Shown here one piece after another: positions 1-6,762 of a stretch of 12,848 nucleotides of DNA; position 1 is the first letter of the stretch, and every line of letters begins with the position of its first letter. Position numbers and translations under genes: made by a program. This DNA is from a bacterium UBA7470 (GTDB lineage: Bacteria > Pseudomonadota > Gammaproteobacteria > Burkholderiales > Burkholderiaceae_C), in assembly GCA_002479815.1 (NCBI GenBank), contig DLPA01000123.1, positions 1-12,848 on the forward strand. The letters are read 5' to 3'. The notes under the pieces were generated by a model that was not told the origin of the DNA, searched no databases, and saw only the letters and a list, made by a program, of their open reading frames with translations.

Positions 1-132
1 TATGGCGGTGACATCACCCGCAAACGCAAACTGCTGGAAAAACAAAAAGCCGGCAAAAAGCGCATGAAGCAAATCGGTTCGGTTGAAGTGCCCCAAGAAG
101 CCTTTTTGGCGATTTTGCAGGTGGAAGAATAA
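1..132 (+). CDS. lepA: Elongation factor 4 (LepA), C-terminal end
   Basis: This is the last 43 codons of a reading frame that enters from the left edge and stops with TAA at 130-132. The peptide starts YGGDITRKRKLLEKQKAGKK and ends in ILQVEE. It matches the conserved, Lys/Arg-rich C-terminal tail of LepA (EF4), a ribosome-associated translational GTPase. The GTPase domains lie outside the window, so only the tail can be judged. The TAA overlaps the ATG of lepB by one base (TAATG), the usual lepA-lepB arrangement in Proteobacteria, which supports the call and suggests coupled translation. Confidence 0.93.
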   Translation, partial: YGGDITRKRKLLEKQKAGKKRMKQIGSVEVPQEAFLAILQVEE

Positions 133-1115
133 TGAACAACACTGCGTTCGCCAGCGTCACTGGCGTGATTCTGGCCAGCTTTTTTGGTTACATCATCGCC
201 ATGTATTTTGGCTATGCAGAAGGTAATTTTGCCTTGCTGCTGCTGCTGGCGACCACAGTGACAGGCGTGTATTGGGTGCTGGAAAAGTGGTACTTCTTGC
301 CCCAACGCCAACAAGCCGCCGCCCAAGCGCAAGCCGATCTAGAGCAACGTGCCGCACAACTCAAGGCACAAGGCATCACCCAAACCGATGTACGCCTTGA
401 TGACGATACACATCAACGCCTATTGATGCAGCCTTGGTGGTTGGATTGGACGGCGGGTCTTTTTCCTGTGATTGTGGCGGTGTTTGTGCTGCGCTCCTTT
501 TTATTTGAACCGTTCAAAATTCCATCTGGCTCGATGATTCCTACTTTGCGAGTGGGCGATTTGATTTTGGTGAACAAATTTCACTACGGCGTGCGCTTGC
601 CGGTGATCCATACGAAAGTGATTGCCAACAACGAACCGCAGCGGGGCGATGTGATGGTGTTTCGCTATCCCCCACAACCCAGCTTGGACTACATCAAGCG
701 CGTCGTCGGCGTACCCGGTGACGAGGTCGCGTATTTGAACAAACAACTCACCATCAACGGACAGCCTGTCGCCAGAACACAGCTCCCTGACTTTTTTGAT
801 GGCGATGCCATGCGTTACGCCAAGCACTTTGAAGAAACACGCGACGGCAAAACCTATGGCACCTTGAACGACGACGACCGTCCAGCCTTCATTCCGGGGG
901 CCACAGAGTTCCCATTCAAAGACCAATGCCGTTACAGCATCGAAGGCGTGGTATGCAAAGTGCCACCGGGCCACTACTTTATGATGGGCGACAACCGCGA
1001 TAACTCCTTGGACTCCCGTTACTGGGGCTTTGTGCCAGAGGCAAATATCGTCGGGAAAGCCTTTTTTGTGTGGATGAACTTTGGCAATCTGTCACGGATA
1101 GGCAGTTTTGATTGA
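132..1115 (+). CDS. lepB: Signal peptidase I (LepB)
   Basis: This 327-aa inner-membrane serine protease removes signal peptides from secreted preproteins. Two hydrophobic segments (about residues 8-50 and 107-121) fit the two membrane anchors of proteobacterial LepB. A charged, Gln/Ala-rich cytoplasmic loop lies between them. The catalytic domain follows: box B IPSGSMIPTL with the nucleophile Ser134, box D YIKRVVGVPGD with the general base Lys189, and box E MGDNRDNSLDSRYWG at 285-299. Both members of the Ser/Lys dyad are present, so the enzyme should be active. Cys266 and Cys275 in the periplasmic part could form a disulfide. The ATG overlaps the lepA stop; AGGTGGAAG just upstream is a usable ribosome binding site. 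Length is normal for the family (about 320 aa). Confidence 0.97.
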   Translation: MNNTAFASVTGVILASFFGYIIAMYFGYAEGNFALLLLLATTVTGVYWVLEKWYFLPQRQQAAAQAQADLEQRAAQLKAQGITQTDVRLDDDTHQRLLMQPWWLDWTAGLFPVIVAVFVLRSFLFEPFKIPSGSMIPTLRVGDLILVNKFHYGVRLPVIHTKVIANNEPQRGDVMVFRYPPQPSLDYIKRVVGVPGDEVAYLNKQLTINGQPVARTQLPDFFDGDAMRYAKHFEETRDGKTYGTLNDDDRPAFIPGATEFPFKDQCRYSIEGVVCKVPPGHYFMMGDNRDNSLDSRYWGFVPEANIVGKAFFVWMNFGNLSRIGSFD

Positions 1116-1122
1116 TGGACTT

Positions 1123-1126
1123 GGAG
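1123..1126 (+). promoter_or_regulatory. Ribosome binding site of the DUF4845 gene
   Basis: GGAG lies one base before the ATG at 1128 but seven bases before a second in-frame ATG at 1134. The spacing argues that 1134 is the real start. The protein then begins MNTRQRGFSLLGML. Confidence 0.5.
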
Positions 1127-1133
1127 TATGAAG

Positions 1134-1478
1134 ATGAACACTCGTCAACGCGGCTTTTCTTTATTGGGTATGTTGTTTGTGGGGGGCGTAATTGCCGTAC
1201 TGGCGCTGGTCGGGATGCAAGTCGCACCAGGTGTGATCGAGTTCTTGACGATACAGAAAACAGTTAAAAAAATCGCCAGCGCAGGCACCACAGTGCCAGA
1301 AATCAAAGCCGCATTTGATCGCTTTGCCCAAATCGACAGCATCACCAGCATCACCGGTCAAGACCTAGAGATCACCAAAGCAGGCGAAAAAATCGTCGTC
1401 TCTTTTGCCTACAACAAGGAAGTGCATCTGGCTGGGCCCGCTTATCTGCTGATGAAGTACAAAGGCAGCAGCCGCTGA
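1134..1478 (+). CDS. DUF4845 family single-pass membrane protein
   Basis: A small protein of 114 aa (116 aa if the ATG at 1128 is used). After a short basic start, RQRGFSLLGMLFVGGVIAVLALVGMQVAP forms one hydrophobic membrane helix. A soluble domain of about 85 residues follows, with alternating Lys and Val/Ile positions. I recognise it as the DUF4845 family, which in Betaproteobacteria commonly sits between lepB and rnc, as here. Its function is unknown to me. The N-terminus resembles a type IV prepilin leader (short basic stretch, then Gly-Phe-Ser-Leu and a hydrophobic helix), but the Glu usually found at position +5 of mature pilins is a Gly. It starts 18 bases after lepB and ends 10 bases before rnc, so it is almost certainly co-transcribed with them. 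A role linked to the envelope or secretion would be only a guess from position. Confidence 0.82.
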   Translation: MNTRQRGFSLLGMLFVGGVIAVLALVGMQVAPGVIEFLTIQKTVKKIASAGTTVPEIKAAFDRFAQIDSITSITGQDLEITKAGEKIVVSFAYNKEVHLAGPAYLLMKYKGSSR

Positions 1479-1488
1479 TGGCCTTTGA

Positions 1489-2229
1489 ATGCAGCGCGTC
1501 TCTTCCCCCTCACCTGAGAACCATTCTTTGCCGCCGCCCACGTTAGACAGCTTACAACGCCACTTAGGTCATCATTTTCAGCGGACGAGCTTGCTTGAAC
1601 GTGCCTTGACGCACCGGAGCCACTCCGCCGATCACTACGAGCGACTGGAGTTTTTGGGCGATGCGGTACTGAACCTTGCCGTGTCCGATCTCTTGCTGCA
1701 GCGCCACACCAAATGGTCAGAGGGCGAGTTGTCGCGGGTAAGAGCACACTTGGTCAAGCAAGATACCTTGGCCCAATTGGCCATGCAATGTGGTTTACAT
1801 CACTTGCTGCACTTGGGCGAGGGAGAACTGCGCTCGGGTGGGCGACAGCGTCCCTCTATACAAGCCGACGCACTTGAAGCCATCTTAGGTGCTGTCTATT
1901 TGGACGCAGGCTACGAAGCGGCGACCCGAGTGGTACAACAACTTTACCGCGATGTGGACTCGCAGCAGCGGCATTCTTCGGCCGCTGTACCTTTGGGAAA
2001 AGACCCAAAAACCGCACTTCAAGAATGGTTGCAAGGGCGCAAATTGCCATTGCCCATGTATGAAGTCATCCAAATTCTGGGAGCCGCCCATCGACAAGAG
2101 TTTGAGGTGTCGTGCAGTGTCGCTGTGTCGCATCAGGCTCCTGCACGAGGCCGTGGCCCCTCACGCCGTGCAGCCGAACAAGCGGCGGCAAAAGCCATGT
2201 TGGCTCAACTCAATGCACCTAGCTCATGA
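1489..2229 (+). CDS. rnc: Ribonuclease III
   Basis: RNase III is a homodimeric, Mg2+-dependent enzyme that cuts double-stranded RNA, mainly rRNA precursors and some mRNAs. The 246-aa protein has the nuclease domain at about 18-155 with the signature ERLEFLGDAV (Glu51, Glu54, Asp58). The second acidic pair, Asp127 and Glu130, is in DALEAILGAVYLD. A double-stranded RNA binding domain follows at about 171-241 (KDPKTALQEWLQG, then RRAAEQAAAKAMLAQL). All acidic metal-binding residues expected from E. coli RNase III are present. The first 17 residues are a Ser/Pro-rich addition. No clear Shine-Dalgarno precedes the ATG at 1489, so translation may depend on ribosomes finishing the gene 10 bases upstream. 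Its stop overlaps the era start (ATGA). Confidence 0.96.
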   Translation: MQRVSSPSPENHSLPPPTLDSLQRHLGHHFQRTSLLERALTHRSHSADHYERLEFLGDAVLNLAVSDLLLQRHTKWSEGELSRVRAHLVKQDTLAQLAMQCGLHHLLHLGEGELRSGGRQRPSIQADALEAILGAVYLDAGYEAATRVVQQLYRDVDSQQRHSSAAVPLGKDPKTALQEWLQGRKLPLPMYEVIQILGAAHRQEFEVSCSVAVSHQAPARGRGPSRRAAEQAAAKAMLAQLNAPSS

Positions 2230-3266
2230 CTGCACCCTCCTCTCGTAAGCCGTCTTCTGCATCCTCTGAAGCCGATGTGAACGTCAACCTCGATCAGATG
2301 CTGGCACAAGCCCTGCGTCGTCCAGCCGCAGACGCGCAGCAAGAGGCCACCGAGCAAGCTGCGCCCACTGTGGTGGTGCCTGAGGCCGAGCAACGCGGCG
2401 GCTATGTCGCCATTGTGGGCAAACCCAACGTGGGCAAGTCCACCCTCATCAACGCCTTGGTGGGGCAAAAAGTCAGCATCACCTCGCGCAAGGCGCAAAC
2501 CACGCGCCACCGCATCACCGGCTTGCGCACCGTGGGCGCGACCCAGTTTGTGTTTGTCGATACGCCCGGCTTTCAAACCAAACACGGCAATGCCCTGAAT
2601 CGGTCTTTGAACAAGACAGTGCTGGGGGCGGTCAACGATGTCGATTTGATTGTGCTGGTGGTCGAGGCCGGACGTTTCGATGCCGCCGATGCCAAGGTCT
2701 TGGCTTTGCTTCCTAGCAACATCCCTGTGATTTTGTTGGCGAATAAGTTCGATTTAATTCATCGCCGTGCCGAGCTTGCGCCGTGGCTCAAAGACATGCA
2801 AACGCGCCATCCGTTTGCGGAAATCGTGCCCATGTCGGCGCAGCGTCTGAAAGACATTGAACGGCTGTACCCCATTTTTGATCGCTACCTGCCCCAACAA
2901 CCGTGGCTGTTCGGGGCCGATGAACTGACCGACCGCAGCGAGCGGTTTTTAGCCAGCGAACTCATACGCGAGAAACTGTTTCGCTTGACGGGCGACGAGC
3001 TGCCCTACACCTCCACCGTCATCATCGACAGCTTTACCGAAGAAGGCAAGATGCGGCGCATTGCCGCCACCATCGTCGTCGAGCGCGAAGCCCACAAAGG
3101 CATGGTCATTGGTGAAAAAGGTGAAAAGCTCAAACGCATCGGCACCGAAACCCGCATGGAGCTGGAAAGGCTGTGGTCGGGCAAAGTGTTTTTAGAGATT
3201 TGGGTCAAAGTCCGCTCCGGCTGGGCGGATGACGAAGCCCGCGTGCGCTCCTTCGGCTACGAATAA
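2226..3266 (+). CDS. era: GTPase Era
   Basis: Era is an essential GTPase that binds 16S rRNA and helps assemble the 30S subunit. The 346-aa protein shows all GTPase motifs: G1 GKPNVGKST (65-73), the switch region ITSRKAQTTRHRITG, G3 DTPGF (112-116), G4 NKFD (173-176) and G5 MSAQ (203-206). The C-terminal KH domain follows, with VIGEKGEKLKRIG at 294-306 as its RNA-binding loop and ending WADDEARVRSFGYE. About 58 residues precede the G domain, against roughly 8-10 in E. coli Era. They are rich in Ala, Gln, Ser and Pro and look disordered. The first ATG overlaps the rnc stop (ATGA), the normal rnc-era coupling. A GTG at 2277 or ATG at 2298 would shorten but not remove the extension. Confidence 0.96.
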   Translation: MTAPSSRKPSSASSEADVNVNLDQMLAQALRRPAADAQQEATEQAAPTVVVPEAEQRGGYVAIVGKPNVGKSTLINALVGQKVSITSRKAQTTRHRITGLRTVGATQFVFVDTPGFQTKHGNALNRSLNKTVLGAVNDVDLIVLVVEAGRFDAADAKVLALLPSNIPVILLANKFDLIHRRAELAPWLKDMQTRHPFAEIVPMSAQRLKDIERLYPIFDRYLPQQPWLFGADELTDRSERFLASELIREKLFRLTGDELPYTSTVIIDSFTEEGKMRRIAATIVVEREAHKGMVIGEKGEKLKRIGTETRMELERLWSGKVFLEIWVKVRSGWADDEARVRSFGYE

Positions 3267-3269
3267 GGG
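3265..3269 (+). promoter_or_regulatory. Ribosome binding site supporting the GTG start of recO
   Basis: AAGGG sits five bases before GTG 3275 and overlaps the era stop codon region. No ATG lies nearby in the recO frame, so this site decides the start. Confidence 0.55.
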
Positions 3270-3274
3270 TTGGC

Positions 3275-4051
3275 GTGCGCGCGAAGTCTCCCCGTGTGAC
3301 GGACGAACCCGCTTTTGTCCTCCACCGCTACGACTGGAGCGAAACCAGCCTCATTGTGGACGTGTTCAGCCGCAGCGAGGGCCGGCTTGCGCTGGTGGCG
3401 AAGGGGGCCAAACGTCCCTCCTCGCAATTGCGCCCCATCTTATTGCCCTTGCAGCCGCTGCTGCTGTCGTGGGGGGGCGATGCCGACATCAAAACCCTGC
3501 GTGCCGCGCACTGGTGTGGGGGCCACGTCATGCCCGTGGGCGATGCCTTGCTGATGGGCATTTACCTCAACGAGTTGTTGTTGAGCTTTGTGCCGCGTGA
3601 AGACCCCTATCCCCACCTGTTCGGGCACTACACCCGCACCGTGGCCGCCTTGGCCGATCGTGGGCCAGACCCCACCACCCGTGCAGCCTTGGTCAGGGCG
3701 TGGGAATTGTTGCTCTTGCAAGCCTGCGGCGTCTTGCCGCAACTGGACATGGAAGGCAGCAGCTTGCACGCCTTGCACCCGCACCGCACCTATACCCTGC
3801 TCGAACAAGGCGGCTTGATGGAGGTGGACGCGCACGAGCGCCACGCCCTCAAAGGCAGCGCATGGCAAGCCCTGCAAACCGCCCTCTGCGCCCCCGACGC
3901 ATGGGCCGCCACCTTGGAGGCCTGCCGCCCCCATGCAGCGCCTTTGCAGCCCTTATTGCGCCGCTTGCTGCACCAGCACAGCGGCGTGCGTAGTTTCAAA
4001 ACTCGGCAAGTCATGCTCGACACCCAAGCCTTGGCACGACCCTCATCATGA
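3275..4051 (+). CDS. recO: DNA repair protein RecO
   Basis: RecO works with RecR (and RecF) to load RecA onto SSB-coated single-stranded DNA during gap repair and to anneal complementary strands. The 258-aa protein starts at a GTG with AAGGG five bases upstream. The N-terminal OB-fold region is at about 12-80 (FVLHRYDWSETSLIVDVFSR, then GRLALVAKGAKRP, the basic strand typical of RecO). The helical C-terminal domain includes YLNELLLSFVPREDPYPHLF. The protein ends with RSFKTRQVMLDTQ, resembling the SRxM(L)xE-type tail of proteobacterial RecO. No zinc-binding Cys cluster is visible, as in E. coli RecO. It follows era by 8 bases and overlaps pdxJ by ATGA; the order era-recO-pdxJ is classic. Confidence 0.93.
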   Translation: MRAKSPRVTDEPAFVLHRYDWSETSLIVDVFSRSEGRLALVAKGAKRPSSQLRPILLPLQPLLLSWGGDADIKTLRAAHWCGGHVMPVGDALLMGIYLNELLLSFVPREDPYPHLFGHYTRTVAALADRGPDPTTRAALVRAWELLLLQACGVLPQLDMEGSSLHALHPHRTYTLLEQGGLMEVDAHERHALKGSAWQALQTALCAPDAWAATLEACRPHAAPLQPLLRRLLHQHSGVRSFKTRQVMLDTQALARPSS

Positions 4052-4836
4052 GCTTTTCATCTTCATCTTCTTCACCGCGCTGCGCTTTGTCGGTCAACTT
4101 GAACAAAGTCGCCACCGTTCGCAACACCCGCCCTCTGCCCATTCCCAGTCTGGTGCGGGCCGCGCAAGCGTGTTTGGCGGCGGGGGCGCAAGGCATCACC
4201 GTGCATCCTCGACCCGACGAACGCCACATTCGTTTGCAAGACGTGTTCGACATCGGCGCAGTGGTGCAGCAATGGCCGCATTGCGAATACAACATCGAAG
4301 GCAACCCGTTTCACAACCTCATGGACGTGGCGGCCCAAGTCCTCGCCCGTGGCCTGCCCCTGCACCAGTTGACCTTTGTGCCCGACAGCGTGGGCCAAGC
4401 CACCAGCGACCACGGTTGGCGCTTTCCCGACGATGCCGAGCGACTCACCCCCCTCATCGCCCAAGCCCATGCCCTAGGCGTGCGCGTGAGCCTGTTCATG
4501 GACGCGCAACCCGAGCAGATGGCCGCCGCCCGCGCCGTCGGCGCTGACCGCATCGAGCTGTACACCGAACCCTATGCGGCAGCCCACGCCCAAGACGATG
4601 CCCCCTTGCTGGCGCAGCAGTTGGCCCGCTACCAAGCAGCCGCGCAGGCCGCCACAGCAGCAGGCTTGGGCCTCAATGCCGGACACGACCTCAACCGCGA
4701 CAACCTCCCCGCCTTTTTGCAGACCGTGGCGGGCGTGCAGGAAGTCTCCATCGGCCACGCCTTCATTGCCGATGCGCTAGAGCTGGGCTACGCCGCCACC
4801 GTCGCTGCGTACTTGGCGGCGATGTCTGCACGGTGA
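4048..4836 (+). CDS. pdxJ: Pyridoxine 5'-phosphate synthase (PdxJ)
   Basis: PdxJ condenses 1-deoxy-D-xylulose 5-phosphate with 3-amino-2-oxopropyl phosphate to give pyridoxine 5'-phosphate, the last ring-forming step of the DXP-dependent vitamin B6 pathway. The 262-aa TIM-barrel protein has SVNLNKVATVRNTR (15-28, Arg25), ITVHPRPDERHIR (50-62, catalytic His53), YNIEGNP (81-87, Glu84), RIELYTEPYA (168-177) and LNAGHDLNRDN (209-219, His213). The phosphate-binding VSIGHAFIADAL follows at 233-244. The form VNLNK...HPRPDERHI...NIEGNP...VPDS...SDHGW differs from the E. coli NIDHIATLRNAR/HLREDRRHI type and resembles the form I associate with Bacteroidetes and some Burkholderiales. Residues 4-9 are a run of Ser. 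It is preceded by no clear Shine-Dalgarno but overlaps recO by ATGA. Confidence 0.95.
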   Translation: MSFSSSSSSPRCALSVNLNKVATVRNTRPLPIPSLVRAAQACLAAGAQGITVHPRPDERHIRLQDVFDIGAVVQQWPHCEYNIEGNPFHNLMDVAAQVLARGLPLHQLTFVPDSVGQATSDHGWRFPDDAERLTPLIAQAHALGVRVSLFMDAQPEQMAAARAVGADRIELYTEPYAAAHAQDDAPLLAQQLARYQAAAQAATAAGLGLNAGHDLNRDNLPAFLQTVAGVQEVSIGHAFIADALELGYAATVAAYLAAMSAR

Positions 4837-4840
4837 ACGC

Positions 4841-5275
4841 ATGATTGTGGGCATAGGGCACGACTTGTGCAGCCGCTCACGCATGGCGCGGGCTTACGAG
4901 CGTCAAGGGCTGCGGCTGGTACACAAAATCCTCAGTCCTGCCGAGCAAGCCCAATGGCAACAACGCCTGAGCGAGCACCCCAACCGCGCCCTGTCCTTCT
5001 TGGCCATGCGCTTTGCCGCCAAAGAAGCCTTTTGCAAAGCGATGGGATGGGGCTTTCGTGCGCCCATGAGCTGGCATGGCTGCGCCGTGCAACACCGCGC
5101 CGGCGGCCAACCTTGCTTCGTGTTTGACCAAGCCGTGCAGACGTGGTGGCAAGCGCAGCAGCCCCCCCTCATCGCCCACCTCAGCCTCAGCGACGATGGC
5201 GATTACGCCAGCGCCTTCGTCGTCATTGAACGCAGCAGCACAGCCCCCACCCCCTTGCCACCGCTGGCGCTTTGA
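4841..5275 (+). CDS. acpS: Holo-[acyl-carrier-protein] synthase
   Basis: AcpS transfers 4'-phosphopantetheine from CoA to the serine of acyl carrier protein, activating fatty acid synthesis. The 144-aa protein begins MIVGIGHDLCSRSRMARAYE, with the metal-binding Asp8. It has the second hallmark RFAAKEAFCKAMGWG, with Glu62. Near the end SLSDDGDYASAFVVIE (115-130) corresponds to the SxSHxxxxAxAxV strand of the family. His7 replaces the usual Thr, and Asp118 replaces the usual His. I recall Asp at the second site as common in Burkholderiales. The last 13 residues are a Pro/Thr/Ala tail. It starts 4 bases after the pdxJ stop, with GGTGA as a weak ribosome binding site, matching the pdxJ-acpS pair known in many Proteobacteria. 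Confidence 0.93.
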   Translation: MIVGIGHDLCSRSRMARAYERQGLRLVHKILSPAEQAQWQQRLSEHPNRALSFLAMRFAAKEAFCKAMGWGFRAPMSWHGCAVQHRAGGQPCFVFDQAVQTWWQAQQPPLIAHLSLSDDGDYASAFVVIERSSTAPTPLPPLAL

Positions 5276-5289
5276 AGTTTTTTCTTGCC

Positions 5290-6393
5290 ATGAACGCTTC
5301 TTCCTTCACCCCTTCACCCCTTCCCTCACACGCGCCCGTTGTGCTCGACATTGCCGCGCCGACTTTGAACGCCGACGACCGCCGCCGCCTCGCCCACCCG
5401 CTCACTGGCGGGGTGATCTTGTTTGCGCGTCACTTTGAAAGCCGCGCTCAACTCACCCAACTGTGTGCCGAATTGCGGGCCTGCCGTCCCGATGTCTTGA
5501 TCGCCGTCGATCACGAAGGCGGGCGTGTGCAACGCTTTAAAACCGATGGCTTCACCCATTTGCCCGCCATGCGCGTCTTGGGTCAGCTTTGGCACAGCGA
5601 CGGGGCCGAAGTCGCCTGCAACCATGCCGTCGCCTGTGGCTATGTCCTCGGGGCCGAGTTGCGGGCCTGTGGGGTGGATTTGAGCTTCACGCCGGTGTTG
5701 GATTTGGATCATGGTCGCAGCGAAGTCATTGGCGACCGCGCCTTCGACCGCGACCCGCGCCTCGTCAGCGCCTTGGCCCGCGCCCTGATGCAGGGCTTGT
5801 TGCAAAGCGGCATGAGCAACTGCGGCAAACACTTCCCCGGTCATGGCTATGCCGAGGCCGACTCCCACGTCGCCGTCCCCGTTGATGAGCGGCCCCTTGC
5901 CACGATCTTGGCCGACGATGCCTCGCCCTACGGCTGGCTTTCCACCAGCTTGCGCTCGGTCATGCCCGCCCATGTCATCTATCCCTTGGTGGACAGCCGT
6001 CCGGCGGGCTTTTCTGCGACGTGGCTGCACACCATCTTGCGTGAGCAACTGGGCTTTCAAGGCGCAATTTTCAGCGACGACTTGAGCATGGAAGGCGCGC
6101 GCGTCATCAACGGCGCAAGCGTCACACCCACTCAAGCCGCCATCGCCGCGCTGGGGGCCGGTTGCGATGTGGTCTTGCTGTGCAACCAAAGCCTGCACGA
6201 CCAAGGCGCTGCCGTCGATGCCCTGCTCGACGGCCTGAGCCACGCCCAAGCCCAAGGCGCATGGCAGCCCCAAGCCCTAAGCGAAGCCCGCCGCCGCCAA
6301 CTGCTCGGCAGTGGCACAGCCCTCGACTGGAACGCGCTGCACGCCCACCGCCCTTACCAGCACGCAACGCAGTTGCTGGCGGGGTTGAGATAA
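5290..6393 (+). CDS. nagZ: Beta-N-acetylhexosaminidase NagZ (GH3)
   Basis: NagZ is the cytoplasmic glycoside hydrolase of murein recycling that removes GlcNAc from GlcNAc-1,6-anhydroMurNAc peptides; in some bacteria its products induce AmpC beta-lactamase. The protein is 367 aa from ATG 5290. A TTG at 5272, overlapping the acpS stop, would add six residues; I prefer the ATG. GH3/NagZ motifs, numbered from the ATG, are VDHEGGRVQRF (73-83), FTPVLDLDHG, VIGDRAFDRDP, GKHFPGHG (179-186), the DSH of the His/Asp general acid-base loop (191-193), MPAHVIY (225-231) and FSDDLSMEGA (261-270), with the nucleophile likely Asp263. The catalytic set is complete. It is slightly longer than E. coli NagZ (341 aa), mainly at the C-terminus. 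It is the last gene of the operon. Confidence 0.94.
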   Translation: MNASSFTPSPLPSHAPVVLDIAAPTLNADDRRRLAHPLTGGVILFARHFESRAQLTQLCAELRACRPDVLIAVDHEGGRVQRFKTDGFTHLPAMRVLGQLWHSDGAEVACNHAVACGYVLGAELRACGVDLSFTPVLDLDHGRSEVIGDRAFDRDPRLVSALARALMQGLLQSGMSNCGKHFPGHGYAEADSHVAVPVDERPLATILADDASPYGWLSTSLRSVMPAHVIYPLVDSRPAGFSATWLHTILREQLGFQGAIFSDDLSMEGARVINGASVTPTQAAIAALGAGCDVVLLCNQSLHDQGAAVDALLDGLSHAQAQGAWQPQALSEARRRQLLGSGTALDWNALHAHRPYQHATQLLAGLR

Positions 6394-6414
6394 GCGCCCA
6401 CCAGCCCCAAGCAT

Positions 6415-6515
6415 CTTCCCCCCTCCCCCGGTTGGGAAGAGGAGTTGAAAGGCCTTCTCACCGACCGCAGTGCCTTCACTCCCTCCCCCAGCGGGGGAGG
6501 GTTGGGGTGGGGGAA
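6415..6515 (+). repeat. BIME-like pair of C-rich/G-rich inverted repeats after nagZ
   Basis: Two related units face each other. Unit 1 (about 6415-6441) has CTTCCC at 6415-6420 able to pair with GGGAAG at 6434-6439, around a C-rich and GGTT core. Unit 2 (6481-6515) contains a perfect hairpin, CCCTCCCCC (6481-6489), loop AGC, GGGGGAGGG (6493-6501), followed by TTGGGGTGGGGG. The reverse complement of unit 2 resembles unit 1 (shared CCCTCCCCCG then G-rich arm). Between them TGAAAGGC and GCCTTCA can pair with one bulge. This looks like an extragenic palindromic repeat pair (REP/BIME type), which often lies just after operons and can block 3' exonucleases. Whether it is repeated elsewhere in the genome cannot be seen here. 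Confidence 0.5.
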
Positions 6516-6642
6516 CATAGAAGAAGGCAGAGTGATGACGCTTTGCGTTAGTAAAAACTATAGTAAAAAAAGTGAGCTGCTTACGCAAGCAATACGACAT
6601 ATTTGACTTATTTGATTCTTAAAATAGTCCCTAAAAATACAA

Positions 6643-6695
6643 AAAACACCTCCAAACCCGTTTTTCTGAGGCTGAAAAACGGGTTTTTGTGTTTT
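6643..6695. terminator. Likely bidirectional rho-independent terminator
   Basis: AAACCCGTTTTTC (6654-6666) and GAAAAACGGGTTT (6674-6686) form a perfect 13-bp stem around the 7-base loop TGAGGCT. The stem can be extended, after a small bulge, by AAAACAC (6643-6649) with GTGTTTT (6689-6695). T-rich sequence follows on the + strand and A-rich sequence precedes it, so it could stop transcription in both directions. It lies about 260 bases after nagZ and 125 before glgC, and would insulate the two operons. It is also the centre of the larger inverted-repeat element. Confidence 0.6.
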
Positions 6696-6762
6696 AAAAA
6701 CCTCGATTTTTAATAAAAAGCTGTATTTTTAGAATTAAAAATAGACATTATTCTACATTTTA

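Noticed and set aside
1478..1542. ATG overlapping the DUF4845 stop (TGATG) as a start for rnc
   Set aside because: It is out of frame with RNase III and hits a TAG after about 22 codons.
5326..6273. Long open frame of 315 aa on the minus strand opposite nagZ
   Set aside because: It has no recognisable domain, and the + strand frame is a clear NagZ with complete catalytic motifs. High G+C DNA often leaves long antisense frames.
6545..6600. Possible integron attC site (GTTAGT near an inverted repeat)
   Set aside because: The core site does not fit GTTRRRY, and no matching RYYYAAC partner, integrase or cassette gene is visible.
6535..6606. A 23-codon frame (MTLCVSKNYSKKSELLTQAI...) running into the left arm of the AT-rich element
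   Set aside because: The similar KKSEL peptide on the minus strand at the right arm is simply the inverted repeat read inward. No good ribosome binding site or conservation evidence is available.
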